From: Dolomedes plantarius
Taxonomy: Eukaryota > Arthropoda > Arachnida > Araneae > Dolomedidae
Length of the DNA stretch: 64,000 bases
NCBI GenBank assembly: GCA_907164885.2
Contig: OU015495.1
Span: forward strand, 3,571,308 to 3,635,307
Direction: 5' to 3'
Made by a program: the position numbers and the translations under genes. Every line of letters starts with the position of its first letter. Within the stretch, counting starts at the first letter, position 1. The notes beneath the pieces were generated by a model, which was given only the letters and a program-made list of their open reading frames with translations, was not told where the DNA came from and did not search any database. Shown here in pieces: positions 35,701 through 48,500 of this stretch.

Positions 35701-38700
35701 TATGAAAATACTAAAGATGTTGAAGTGACGTATGCTAACCAGTTATACACAAAAGCCTATAATGAAGTGCCGGATGCATCAAAAGTTTATGTATCTAACG
35801 ATTCCACCTTAATGAAAACTAACGAAGCAGGATTTGAAGAACAAGTGACTTCAGTTATACAGTCTCAACACCATGTATTCGAAATATCAGAAATTGGAAA
35901 ACAAATGGAAAAGATTTTTGAAGACTTAATTTCCAAATTTAAGATGCACCTGGATAATATGAGTGAAACGTTTGAAAGAAGATTCACTGAAACGATAGCA
36001 AAATTTTTTAATAAGACGGGAAGTTATGAATTGTACCCAAAACTCAAATTTAATAATTCAGACCCAGCAGCATCTCCTCCACCAGTTTATTCTCGTCCAC
36101 CGTCTTATTCTACAGCCTCAGAGCACTACCAAAGCCCATCTACCGAACTCAATAACAATCCGTCCAGTAAGATTCCCCATAAGATTAGTAATTCACCCGT
36201 GATTCAAAATAATAGCGGCATTCAATACAGATTTAAAGACAGGCAAGAAGCCCCAGACTCGTATCACCAACAATATCCTTCAGCACTAAGACTTCATGAT
36301 TATCCAAACTTCTATGAAACTCAATGTAGATTATCCCCATGCAATTTTCGTTTTTCGTACAGACTTCCACAGATTTCGTACAGAGCTTTCCCAGAATATG
36401 GGAGGCCAGTTCCCTTACCTGGTAAGTATAGACATCCGCGGGAAATTGAGGCTAAATACCTCAGGATTCCAGAAAATTCTGAAAGTTATTTAAATCCAGT
36501 AACGCAAGATACAGAGGATCAGCTTCTGAAAGAAGTTTTTGACATCTCGAATAAGGAATCAGCCAGTCAAAAAGAAAAAGAAGTTATCGCAAATTCTACA
36601 AAGCCAAACGATTCAAATGTTGAACACGAAAAGGATAAGATTGCAGAGTTTCACAATACGGATATAGACTTTAAAAGCGTAAAAAAATATACGACCATAG
36701 TGTATAAAACTGTCTCAGAACCACCCGAAATAACCGATGTAACGGATACTGTTTTCTTAAGAGAAAAAGGAAGTTCTAAAGGAGACCGAACAATGGATAT
36801 TAAGAGGCGAAGAAGAAATGAAGACAAAGAAGAAACTTTTTTCCGAGTGCAGTATCCTAAGAATAATGAAGATTATGATGATGGAACGAGTGAGGTATCT
36901 TTAGGACATCAAAGATGTCTCACTTGTCCCATCAGTTACCGGAGAAAGATGAGGACAGAAGATGAGTATAGAGATTGGTCTGGTCATCCAACACAAAGCA
37001 ACGGTTTTTCAAAACAAGGAGAATGGAGTAGTACTAAAGACTATATAAATACAAAAGGTAATCTTATGGAAAAAGACAAAGATTATAAAGATTATGAAGA
37101 AACAAGTAAAAAATTTCCAGACCATCAAATAAGCTACCGGAAAAAGAAGACAACAGGAGGAAACTACGAAGACTGGTATGGTCATCCAACTCGAGGCAAC
37201 AGTTTTAGAAAACAAGGGCAATTTGGTAATGATCGAGAAGATAAAAATAAGACTCAAAACACGAATGTTTTACAGCATAGAAAAACAAAAAATAAACATA
37301 AAGGCAAGGGGAGTACTATTGAATACTATACAAATGCAAAAGACAATATTGAGGAACACCTTTTTCCTAGCATGTTTTTTGATACGACAACAGACTATTA
37401 TGAAACAAAATTAGAGACAGATGATCTATTCAAAATTTCCAATGAAAAGGAATTAAATTCAAAAAATATTAAATTGTACAGGAATAAGATTTATCATTAT
37501 GAAGAAAGTAGTTCAAAAGGAGGAAATTTGGGTGAACGGTCCTCCGATTTCTATTATGACGCTATGACAGAGGAATACGGCTCAAATAATGCTAAACTTA
37601 AAATTTCAGAAAAAGAACCAATCGACACACCTAAGGTTAGCATTAAACAACAGCTAACTCCACAGGTTAATGACAGTAAAACACCGATTCCGCTGTCTAA
37701 AAGTTTCCTTGAAACGAAAATTCATGCAAAAAACGAAAATAATACTGCTGTTCTGGGAAATCCTTCACGAACGAAATCAGATAATTTCAGCCAAATGAAT
37801 ACTAAAGATAGAGGACTCGAGAGAAATGAAAACAAATATAAGTATGGAGGGAATTTCTCTCCAGGAACAAAGAAAGATGATTTAAAATTATCTGCAACAA
37901 CTCCTGACTCCGAAATTACTACATCAGGAAAGAAATCAGATTATTTAAGAAACATGACTACTAAAGATAGAGTACTCGAAAGAATCGAAAACAAATTTAG
38001 GTATGGAGTGGATTTCTCCCCAGTAACAAAGAAAGATGACTTAAAATTATCTACAATAACTCCTGACTCCGAAATTACTACATCAGGAACGAAATCAGAT
38101 TATTTAAGAAAAATGACTATTAAAGATAGAGTACTCGAGAGAATCGAAAACAAATTTAAGTATGGAGTGAATTTCTCCTCAGTGAATAAAAATACTAATC
38201 ATAAAAGTTTTAAAGATTTGACTCGAAATAATATTTTACAATTCACAGAAACATTTACTAATTCTAACAACTACGAAGACACTTCTTTGTCATTAGTAAC
38301 AAATTACAGTGACGATATTACGATAAATAATTCCGCCTCAGAAATTAATCTTCAGTTCCGATATAATACTACATATTATGAAGACTCTAGCATTGAAAAT
38401 TTAGATAAGCAATCTTCTTTATACTTCCCTTTCGACAGTGTTACAAAACAATATCCCGTAAATGCAGAAACAGAAGCTATAAGTAACACTTCGGACAGAA
38501 GAATTTTCGATGCAACTCAGAGATTTAGTACCGAAGAAGAGCTTACTTCACAGATGTCTATAAGTGAAATCACAGTTCCAACTGTTGTCAGTTCTCGTGA
38601 TAGTGAACTTGGTGAAAAAGATGCGCTGGGGACCCAAGAGGCTTCAGCTAAACTTACACAAATGTTAGGTGATAGTGATTCAATAACAAACCTGCCCATA

Positions 38701-41700
38701 GTATATGACAAAGTAAATTTTACGACTCAAAATGTTCAAACTTTCAAAGAGAACTCTAACGAACATCTTGCGTATAGATCTTACTTGAATAAATCAACAG
38801 AGTATTATGAATCAAATTTAGACACAAATGATTCACTTACAGTTTCACAGAAAACATTACACATTATCACCGAAGAATTTCTCTCTGACAGAGAGCCAAC
38901 TGCAGACGTTTCTGTGGTGAACGTATCATTTCCAGATTTTGAGAGTACACTTGTGACGATGGGATATGATTTTAATAAATCACCAACTGAAGGTGCATCG
39001 GAATCCGAACAAATGCTAGAGGGAAATGTCTTGAGAACTACTTCGCCTGAAGTACTTTCATCCTCACAGTCCACTATTCCTGATTTTGAAACAAAGATCG
39101 AAAAGGATTTCGATGATCTGTCTTCGCGACACTCTTTGATTGAAACCTCAACGAAAAGTTATGGTTTAATTGAAATTAAAGAATCTTTATTCAAGACAAT
39201 ATATTCTGAGGGATATGTAGGATCAACAACTATAGCTGAAGGTAGCTTTAACCAAAATTCAGAGCTGCCATCGAGTGAAATACCCCACCTTGTATTCGGA
39301 AGCACTGCTGAAGCGCTTACTTCCGGGTTAACTAATGACACACAAGAAATACCATCAACAGATAATGATGGTGATGATAATAAATTGAGATCTACTGAAT
39401 TATTGTACAAATACATAACTAGTATTCCTTATAGGGATGGAACCGAGAAAGAGAATTTTCATGAATTTTCCACGCCTACTTCCTTAGTTGACATTCAGTC
39501 AGAAGATGAAACTTTTTTTGTTGCGACTAGCCACAACCTAACAATTTACAGAAGTAAATCTCTTAATAAAAACATTTCAACTGGAGGAAACGTCGAAAAT
39601 TTAACCGGAGAAGACCTCTTTTTAAGTTCTAATGGAACTGGTAGTTTGGGACTTGAGACTACTACAATAGAATTTGATAAAGTAGTAGAAAAGTTAACTA
39701 CAATATCAGACCAGTATGATCTTACTTTTCAAAATGCTGATGAAAAACTCAGAAGTAGCAGTTCCCTAGAAAATGGCCAAGAGAAAACCATTTTTCCAAA
39801 CACTAACATTTTAGATCACGAAATAACCGATATGGATGAAATAGAAAGTTTGAAACAACAAACTGAGCCATATTTATATTTAAGAACAACCAACACAGGG
39901 AACTTGGTAGATATTAAGTCTGATAATGTGGACAATGCCTTGATAGAAGTAACTTTAAAACGGATCGAAGAAGGATATGAACATAAAGACACAACTTTCC
40001 TTTCTTTAGAAACATTTCCCGATACAAAATTAACTAATGAAGAAAGCATTTTTAATGAAGAAATAGAACAATCTACTTACTCAGAAGAAAACGATACTAC
40101 GATGAATGAGGAATCTAAATTTGTTTCCGATGAAATGTTGTCTACTGAAAAGCATGCTTCGGAGAATACACAGGAGTATCCTGATTCTTTTTTGAGGGAA
40201 AGCTCAGACAGTAATGAAGTTACTCTGGATCATCTAAGTACAGTTTTAAGTATTGAAGACTCAGGTATTTTGGGGCTTGAGACTACTGTATTAGAATCTA
40301 ATAAAGAGTTAACAATAATACCAGACCAGTACGACCTTTCTTTGGAAACTTCTGAAGACAATATCATAAGTAGCATTTACCGAGATAATGGCGGAGATAA
40401 AACGATTTTTCCAAACACTAACGTTTCAGATCACGAAACAACCAATATGTATGAGACTAAAATTTTGAAACAACGATCTGAATCCTATTTAGATTTGGGA
40501 ACAACCAACGCAGAGCATTTGAAAGACATTAAGACTGATAAAATAGATAATGCGCAAGACTTGTCAGACGTTACATTAAAGCAAATCACAGAACGCACAG
40601 ATGACGCACTTGACACTAAGATTTTCAGTAGTGCTGAAAGCAGTTTAAGTGAAGGAACTGATCAATCTACACACTCAGAAGAAAATGATGCTAGATTTAA
40701 AGAAAAAGCTACATTTGTTTCTGATGAAACATTGGTTACTGAAAAGTACTCTATTAATGAGACGCGGAAATATCCTAGCTCATTTTCGAGTGAAAGATCA
40801 GAGACAGATCTATCTATACTAGAATATCTAACGACAGATTTAATTAGTGAAGATTCAGGTGTTTTTCGGTTAGAAACTTCTCCATCAAATTCCTATAAAG
40901 TGTATGAAATATCAACAAATATATCAGAAACTTTATCTACGAAGGAAAAGAGTACAGTGTATCCTTTTACAAGTGAAGAGAGTCCGCTTACCACAACAAC
41001 AGAAAAGGAAAATGCAAATTTCACAAAAGTAACTGAAACTATAAGTGTGGGTGAACCGGGAAGATTGAAATCAAACTTAGAAGAACATTTTAGAAATACT
41101 GTTAATAATACTGCAGCTCTAGGAACTACTTCTCAATCAGATGAAAACATGAAATTAACTGACGTAACAAAGAAAGATGACTTAAAATTATCTGCAACAA
41201 CTCCTGACTCCGAATTTACTACATCACGAACGAAATCAGATAATTTCAGCCAAATGACTACTAAAGATAAAATACTTGAGAAAACTGAAAACAAATATAA
41301 GTATGGAGTGAATTTCTCCCCAGAGAATTTAAATACTACTCATAAAAATTTTAAAGATTTCACTGAAAATAATATTTTACATTTCACAGAAACATATACT
41401 GATTCTAACAACTTCGACGACACTTCTACGTCCTTAATAACAAATTACAATGACAATATTATGATAAATTATTCCGCTTCAGAAATAAATCTTCAGTTGA
41501 GATATAATACTACATATCATGAAGAACCCAGTATTGAAAATTTAGATAAGCAGTCTTCTTTGCTTACTTCAGAGGTCTCTGAAAGTAAAATATCCATTCC
41601 AACTTTTACCAGTTCTCGTGACAGTGAACTTGGTGAAAAACATGAGCTAGATACTGGAGAGTCTTCGAGTGAAGCTACACAGGTGTTAGATGATAATTAT

Positions 41701-44700
41701 TCGATAACCACTCTGCCCGTAATAAATGAAGAACATTTTACAACTCACAGCATTAGAATGTTTGAAGGGACCTCTAACGAACATCCCGAGTATAGATCTT
41801 ACATGAATAAATCAACAGAGTATTATGAAAGAAATTTAACAACAAATGTTGTATTTACAGTTTCACAGAAAATACCAAACGGTATCACTGAAGAATTCTT
41901 CTCCGATAGAGAGCCAACGAGAGACGTTTCTGTGGCAAATGTATCATTTCCAGATATTAAGAGTGCACTTGGGACAATAGGACATGATTTTAATAAAAGT
42001 GCAACTGAAGTCGTATCGGAATCCGAACAAATACACGAGGAAAATGTCTCGAGAACTACTTCATCTGAAGTACATTCATCCTCACAGTCCAGCATTCCCG
42101 ATTACGAAACGAAGATCGAAAAGGATCTCGATGATCTGTCTTCGGAACATGCTTTGATTGAAACCTCAACGAAGAATTATGATTTTAATGAATTTAACGA
42201 TTCTTCATTCAAGGCATTATATTCTGAGGGATTTGTAGGATCAACAGCTGTAGCTGAAGGTAACTCTGACCCAAATTCAGAGCTACCATTGAGTGAAATA
42301 CCCCATCCCGTTTTCGGAAGCACTGCAATAGCGTCAAAAGCAATTTATGGTGGTGATGACAATCAATTGAGATCTACTACATTATTGTATAGATACATGA
42401 CTAGTATTCCTTATGAGGAAGGAACTGAAGAAGAGGAGATAAAGGAACTCTCCCCGCCTACTCCCTTACTTGACATTCAGTCAGAAGATGAAACGACGAC
42501 AACTCTTAATATTACAATTTACAGAAATAAATCTAACAAAAACACATCAGCTCCAGAAAACTTTGAAAATCTAACCGAAAGCTTAGACAGATATCTAGTT
42601 ACTCCGGATAATCTAAGTTTAATTATGAGCGATTCAGGTGTTTTGAGGCTTGGAACTACTGCATTAAAATCTGATAAAGTAATGGAAAAGTTAACAACAA
42701 TACCAGACCAGTTCGATCTTACTTTTGAATCTGCTGACGAAAGACTCAGAAATAGAAGTTCCCTAGATAATGGCGGAGATAAAACCCTTTTCCGAAATAC
42801 TGACGTTTCAGATCAAGAAACAACCAATATGTATGAAACTGAAAGCTTGGAACAACGAACTGAGACATATTTAAATTCAAGAACATCCAACACAGGGCAC
42901 TTAATAGATATAAAGACTGATAAAATGGGTAGTGATCAAGACTTGTCAGACGTTACTTTAAAGCACACCACAGAACGCACTGATGACGCACTTAACGCTA
43001 AGATTTTAAGTAGTGCTCAAAGCATTTTACGTGAAGGAACTGATCAAGCTACACATGCAGAAGAAAATAATGTTACAATTAATGAAGCTACATTCGTTTC
43101 TGGTGAAACATCGGTTACTCAAAATTACTCTATTAAAGAGACGGGGATATATCCTAGTTCATTTTCGAGTGAATGGTCAGAGACAGATATAGCTATACCA
43201 GGATATCTAACCACAGATTTATCTAGAGAAGATTCGGGAGCTTTCCGGATAGAAACTTCTACATCAAATCCCGATAAAGTATATGAAGTATCAACAAACA
43301 TCTCCGATTCTTTACCTGCGAAGGAAAAGAATACAACATATACTATTGCAAGTGAAGACAGCCCGCTTACAAAAACACCAGAAAAGGAAAATGCAAATTT
43401 CACAAAAGTAACTGAAACTATAAGTGTGGGTGAACCGGGAAGATTGAAATCAAACTTAGAAGAACATTTTAGAAATACTGTTAATAATACTACAGTTCTA
43501 GGAACTCCTTCTGAGTTAGAAGGAAGCATGACATTAACTGAAATAACAATAAAAGTTGACTTAAAATTATCTGCAACAACTCTTGACTCTGAAATTCCCT
43601 CATCAGGAAAGAAATCAGATAATTATAGCAAAATGACTACTAAAGATAAAGTTCTCGAGAGAATAGAAAACAAATATAAGAATGGAGTGAATTTCTCACC
43701 TGTGAATTTAAATACTACTCATAAAAATTTTAAAGATTTGACTGAAAATAATATTTTAAATTTCACTGAAACTTTTACTGATTCTAACAACTACGACGAT
43801 ACTTCTATGTCAACAATAGCAAATTACAGTGACGATATTACAATAAATAATTCCGCCTCAGAAATTAATCTTCAGTTCCGACATAATACTACATATTATG
43901 AAGACCCTAATATTGAAAATTTAAATAAGCAGTCTTCTTTATACTTCCCCTTTGACAATTTAACAAAAACATATCCCGGAACAATAGAAACAGAAGCTAA
44001 TATTAAAATTTCGGACAGAAGAACTTTCAATACAACCGAGACATTTAGTGCCGAAGATCTTAATTCAGATATCACTGTAAGTAAAACGTCTATTCCAACT
44101 TTTGTTAGTTCTCGTGATAGTGAACGTGATGAAAAGGATGCACTTAGGACAGAAGAGGCTTCAACCGAACCTACACAGGTGTTAGGTGATAATGATTCAA
44201 TAAAAACTCTGCCTATAGTAGATGACAAACAAAATTTTACGACTGAAAATGTTAAACCTTTTAAAGTAACCTCTAACGAACGTCCTGGGTATAGATCTTA
44301 CCTGAATAAATCAACAGAGTATTACGAAACATATTTAACAACAAATGATGTATTTACAGTGTCACAAAAATCGCCAAACCGTATCACAGAAGAATTTCTC
44401 TCTGACAGAAACGGTACTACAGACGTTTCTGCGGTACGTGTATCATTTCCAGATTTTGAGAGTATACTTCTGACGATGGGGTATGATTTTTATAAAACAC
44501 CAATTGAAGATGCGTCTGAATCTGAACAGATACTGGGGGGAAATGTCTCGAGAGCGACTTCATCTGAAGTACATTCATCCTCACAGTCCAGCATTCCTAA
44601 TTACGAAACAGATATCGAAAAAGATCTCGATGATCTGTCTTCGCATCATTCTTCGATTGAAACCTCGACGAAAAGTTATGATTTTATTGAATTAAAAGAT

Positions 44701-47541
44701 TCTTCATTCAAGACAATATATTCTGAGGGATTTGTAGGATCAGCAACTGTATTTGAAAGTAGCTCTGACCCAAATTCAGAGGTATATTCGAGTGAAGCAC
44801 CCTATTCTGTTTTCGGAGGCACTGATGAAACTGTTACCGCCGGGTTAACAAACGACGCACAAGAAATAGCATTAAAAGAAATTGATGATGGTGATGATAA
44901 TAAATTGAGATCTACTGCATTATTGCATAGATACGTAACTAGCATTCCTTATGGGGATGGAGCCGAAAAAGATAGAGTGAATCAAATGTCCACGCCTACT
45001 TCCTTAGTTGACGCTGAGTCGGAAGATGATCTCTTTTCGATAATGACAACTCTTAATTTTACAAATTACAGAAGTAACAGTATTCATAACAAAAACACAT
45101 TAACTATAGAAAACTTTGAAAATTTTTCTGAAGAAGACCACTTGTTAAGGTCTATTGGAACAAGAAGTTTGGGACTTGAGACTACTGCATTAGAATCGGA
45201 TAAAGTAGGTGAAAAGTTAACGACAATATCAGACGAGTACGATGTTGCTTTTGAAACTACTGAAGAAAAACTCAGAAGTAGAAGTTCCCTAGATAATGAG
45301 GGAGATAAAACCATATTCCGAAATACTGGCGTTTCAGATCATGAAACAACCAATATGTATGAAACTGAAAGTTTGGAACAACGAACTGAGACGTATTTAA
45401 ATTCAAGAACAGCGAACACAGGTCACTTAGTAGATATAAAGACTGATAATACGGACAATGACTTGATAGAAGTAACATTAAAACAGAGTAAAGAAAATTA
45501 TGAACATACAGACACAACTTTCCTTTTCTTAGAAACATTTCCCGATAAAAATTTAACTAGTGACCAGAGCATTTTTTACGGAGGAACCGAACAATCTAAG
45601 TACTCAGAAGATAATACGAAAACTAGGATTAAGGAGGAATCTACATCTGTTGCCGATGGCATGTTGTCTACTGAAAAATATTCTTCTGCGAATACACAGG
45701 AGTATCCTAATTCTTATGTGAGTAAGAGTTCAGACAGTAATCAAGTTACTCCTGATTTTGCAAGTTCAGTTTTCAGTATAGAAGACTCGGGTCTTTTGGG
45801 GCTTGAGACTACTGTATTAGAATCTAATAAAGTAACAGCAAAGTTATCAACAATATCAGAATCTTTACTTTCGAAAGCATTAAATAGCACAGAATATTCT
45901 TTCATAGCTGAAAAAAACTATACCTTGAACATAACTACAACTAATGGGGATGAAGAACCAACGAAATTGGTAACAACTGACAAAGCCATATCCGGAAGTA
46001 AATTTCATACTTTAGGTTACAATGAATCTATTTTATACATTACTGATAGTTTTCAAGCTGAAAACAAAACACAATTCCCTAACACGGAATTAAATGATAC
46101 TGCTGTAAACTCGATGAATTATGTAACGTCTTACATCTTACCTGCAAGTATTACCAAAGGAAAGTCTTTGATATACGAATATATAACCAGGCATCTTGAA
46201 CCTTCTCCTAACTCAGTAATGATACCTGAAAACAATTTTATAAGTAGCCACGAAAATCTTCCCATTGAAACCTCATTTACAAAATCAAGTGGACTTACTG
46301 AAACGTCTACATATGAAGTAAACAATTACACTTATTCAAGTTTAAGAAATGGAAATTCTTTAACATCTGAAGAAGGAGACTTAGATGTTAATTTTAGCAT
46401 GTCCAAAATAGAGAGCACCAGTGAAAGCGAGGATACATATACGCCGAAGCAAAGCCTGTACACGACCGATGTATTTAGAGGTACACTTCAGTCAGCGAAT
46501 CAAACTATTAAAGCACAAACTACACATAACATTAGTAAGACGCCAGCCACTCGAATAAATAAAACATACCTTTACAGATATAAACTTTACAAATCACACA
46601 CCAATGCATATGATGAAAAAACTGAAAAAGAGTTTTCCGAAACTTTTGGAGCAGTAAACGATTTTACCCCCAGGAATGATTCCAATGTTCTCCAGACTAA
46701 AGGAGGAAAGTTTGATGTTCAGAACTCGACAGAAAACGTTTATGATATACTATCAGATTCAAACTCTAAAAATATGGCTGAACCCCAATCTGAATATTCT
46801 ACCTTTCCAAATATACGTAGTACGTCTGAAATCGCTCAAATGAGTGAGATTTTTACAAACCCAGGAACAGATTCAACTACAAAGGGGCAAGATGACGTTA
46901 ACACTACAGTGTACTCATTGTCTTTCAGTGCTCGAGATAATGAAACGCCGGCAATAAAAGAGAATTATTATTCAACATTAGAAAGAAATGGGCAGGAAAT
47001 TTTAAAATCAAATTATTCTGACTCTGGAGATATAAATTACAGCAATGGTAATGTTCAAGCGGTTATTGTGAGTGAAAATTCAACACCATTTCAAAGTGGT
47101 GATAAATACCATTCAACAACATTGATTACTGAAAGCGTGGGTTCGGACATGACTGGAGAAGGGAGCAGTATGCATGCAACTTTGAGCTCCTTAGAGACAC
47201 CAAAAACCGTATCTGTTAGTGATCAACCACGTATGACCTCCAGTTTAGACGATGATTTTATATCAGAAAGTAGAACGGATTCAGAAGACGATTGGTTATC
47301 TGAATCGGAAGTTCAAAATAGGAATTCAGAACATACAGATGAAAAAACAGTTATAGACTCATATAAGAGCATAAATATTTCAAATGATTCCACTAGTGTC
47401 AATATTCTTCCAAATGTACCCGTTATCGATTCGCCTTATAAAATGAGATCGGAGAAAAGATCGGAAAATCCATTGCCATCAGACATCGATTATACCAGAA
47501 CGATTGGAGGAAGGTTGGAATATATCGATTGGCCGTGGGTG
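26772..47541 (+). CDS. giant CLIP-domain serine protease, exon 2: ~6,900-residue repeat stalk and zymogen cleavage site
   Basis: One exon of 20,770 nt, from acceptor ctctccatag to donor GTG|gtaagt. Phase 1 in and phase 0 out fit both neighbouring exons. It begins CGIRKR (the CLIP linker) and ends DYTR-TIGG...WPWV, the start of a trypsin domain. In between is a Ser/Thr/Glu/Lys/Asn-rich, almost cysteine-free region with many Asn-x-Ser/Thr sites. In order it has 69-bp repeats (x5), ~168-bp (x4), 198-bp (x4), 84-bp (x~76), a unique part with a helical segment (about 35850-36030), a Pro-rich patch, two Cys pairs and a KRRRR site (36802-36816), then three large modules. The frame is broken once, at about 31889-31891, where a tttt of the 84-bp unit is ttt; reading then meets TAG at 31922. 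The frame resumes and stays open for 15.6 kb, so the break is a sequencing/assembly slip or a recent mutation. Length modulo 3 also shows exactly one missing base. Confidence 0.85.
26985..27345 (+). repeat. in-frame 69-bp tandem repeat, 5 units
   Basis: The unit encodes 23 residues around LNHMPKSEFLESTVFTD. Units are nearly identical and differ mainly in the last few codons. Part of the stalk. Confidence 0.9.
27295..27850 (+). repeat. in-frame ~162-171-bp repeat, 4 units
   Basis: Each unit starts with a degenerate EF(L/F/H/Y)EST.F(T/S)DI motif, at about 27299, 27462, 27633 and 27804. It grows out of the preceding 69-bp motif, as both share EFLEST/FTD. Confidence 0.75.
28140..28930 (+). repeat. 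in-frame 198-bp repeat, 4 units
   Basis: 66-residue units aligned by F(P)LLTESELE / FPSLTESEHD / SPLFAESEHD / FQLLSESELD at about 28180, 28378, 28576 and 28775. Units are diverged, so this part of the stalk is older than the 84-bp array. Confidence 0.8.
28975..35390 (+). repeat. 84-bp (28-residue) tandem array, about 76 units
   Basis: Consensus residues per unit: KFSDPVASNEEGKEILTASE followed by NPRSYSTT. Alternate variants recur in a set order (SDKVALNEEEKEILTV..., FFDPVASNEAGKEILS..., SDISRSYS), giving higher-order repeats of several units. The period is exactly 84 bp, so the frame is kept. The right edge decays into unique sequence at EKKGYDF. Confidence 0.95.
31141..32990 (+). repeat. 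recent tandem duplication of 11 array units (924 bp) with one-base frameshift
   Basis: Diagnostic variants (for example tgtaggcgaaaattatcgg at about 31349 and 32272) recur 923 bp apart before the missing base, and 924 bp apart after it (aaaattctcgg, 32029 and 32953). The copies are almost identical. The missing T is at 31889-31891. An exact 11-unit step fits unequal exchange, or an assembler error. Confidence 0.85.
35391..37740 (+). other. unique central part of the stalk (coding)
   Basis: This contains the only structured-looking pieces of the stalk. They are an amphipathic helical stretch (IGKQMEKIFEDLISKFKMHL...), a Pro/Tyr/Ser-rich patch (SPPPVYSRPPSYS), the Cys pairs QCRLSPC (near 36325) and RCLTCP (near 36912), a basic cluster KRRRR (36802-36816), and two copies of a SYR(R/K)K...(Y)(R/E)DW.GHPT..(N).F.KQG motif at 36930-37020 and 37130-37220. 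Confidence 0.7.
37740..45870 (+). repeat. three large in-frame modules (about 2.4-3.1 kb each)
   Basis: Markers recur in the same order. NNSASEINLQFRYNTTYYED-type sequence is at about 38325, 41465 and 43845; YRSYLNKSTEYYE at about 38770, 41790 and 44290; SSL/SEHALIETSTKSYDF at about 39120, 42145 and 44640. The last two modules are 2,379 bp apart. Module 1 is longer because its end part (about 39650-40260) is itself duplicated to 40260-40860. Confidence 0.85.
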
Positions 47542-47689
47542 GTAAGTGTAAATACTACTAGAAAACCCAGATCTCTTGCGTCCCCCCTTATTCCAATTTC
47601 CAATTCATAAGACGGGTTCCCGACATAGCAACTAAAGCCTTCCGTATTGAATCCCTGCCGGTAAATAAGCTGCCACCACAATTTAGACA

Positions 47690-47890
47690 CAGTACCCCCC
47701 AGGACCGACATCTGGTGGGTTCAAACATTTTCACACCCTCTATAACATCAAAAAAGGAATTTCTGGTTTACAGATTTAACGTGACCATTTTCGGCTTAGA
47801 CACGAAGGTATTTAACGAAGTAGACGGGATTCGAACCGACCACCTTAGTCCGAAGTCGAATGCTATACTACTAGGCTACCTGGGGCCCTG
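47690..47890 (-). mobile_element. tRNA-derived SINE
   Basis: Minus strand: box A-like gtagcctagtagtatagcat, box B ggttcgaatcccg, then the family body (gcttagacacgaagg..., seen on plus as ggcttagacacgaaggta). It begins just downstream of the giant exon, in intron 2. Confidence 0.6.
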
Positions 47891-48289
47891 TCAACCATTA
47901 TTCCCAGGTAGAGAAGAATTAAAGCCTATTTTAATATTGCATAAATGTATAGAATCAAAACTACCACTCTCTTTTTTATTTCAAATTTGAGTTAAGGATA
48001 CTTCCTTATAGTATTTCAATCAGATAAATATGAAAATTTTTGAAAATGGAGATAGCTAGTTTTGATTCTACACTACTCAAATGAACGTAGAGATAACTTC
48101 TTGAAATATTTCAACCAATTCCAGTTTATTTTAGGAAACATTTTCCAGTTTTTTTCCTCGGCCTGAAATAACTTTACTGGAAGCAAAATATTCTGCTACC
48201 AATCGAAAGATCGTAGTAACGGTGCCAGAAATGAATCTATATTTCGTTTAAACTTAATGACTGATAAATAGTACACTATTTTGACCCTA

Positions 48290-48490
48290 TATTAATCTGG
48301 TTCGCGAATCGAGGTTCCACTGCATGGGTTCGAAACCCGGCTAAAATATGCAATGGATCTGAGGAGTTCTTCGACATTGTGCAACACTGGATCACCTAAT
48401 GGGGACGCCTGTTAATAAGCCCTTATCAGATTCGCGGTGTGGGCGAAACTCACGTGAGAAGGGCCTGCCGTAGTGGGAAAATAAAATGAA
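48290..48490 (+). mobile_element. tRNA-like SINE candidate
   Basis: Box B gggttcgaaacccgg near 48327, preceded by tctggttcgcgaatcgagg. The 3' side ends in an A-rich aaaataaaatgaatac tail. Box A is weak. Confidence 0.4.
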
Positions 48491-48500
48491 TACAATACAT

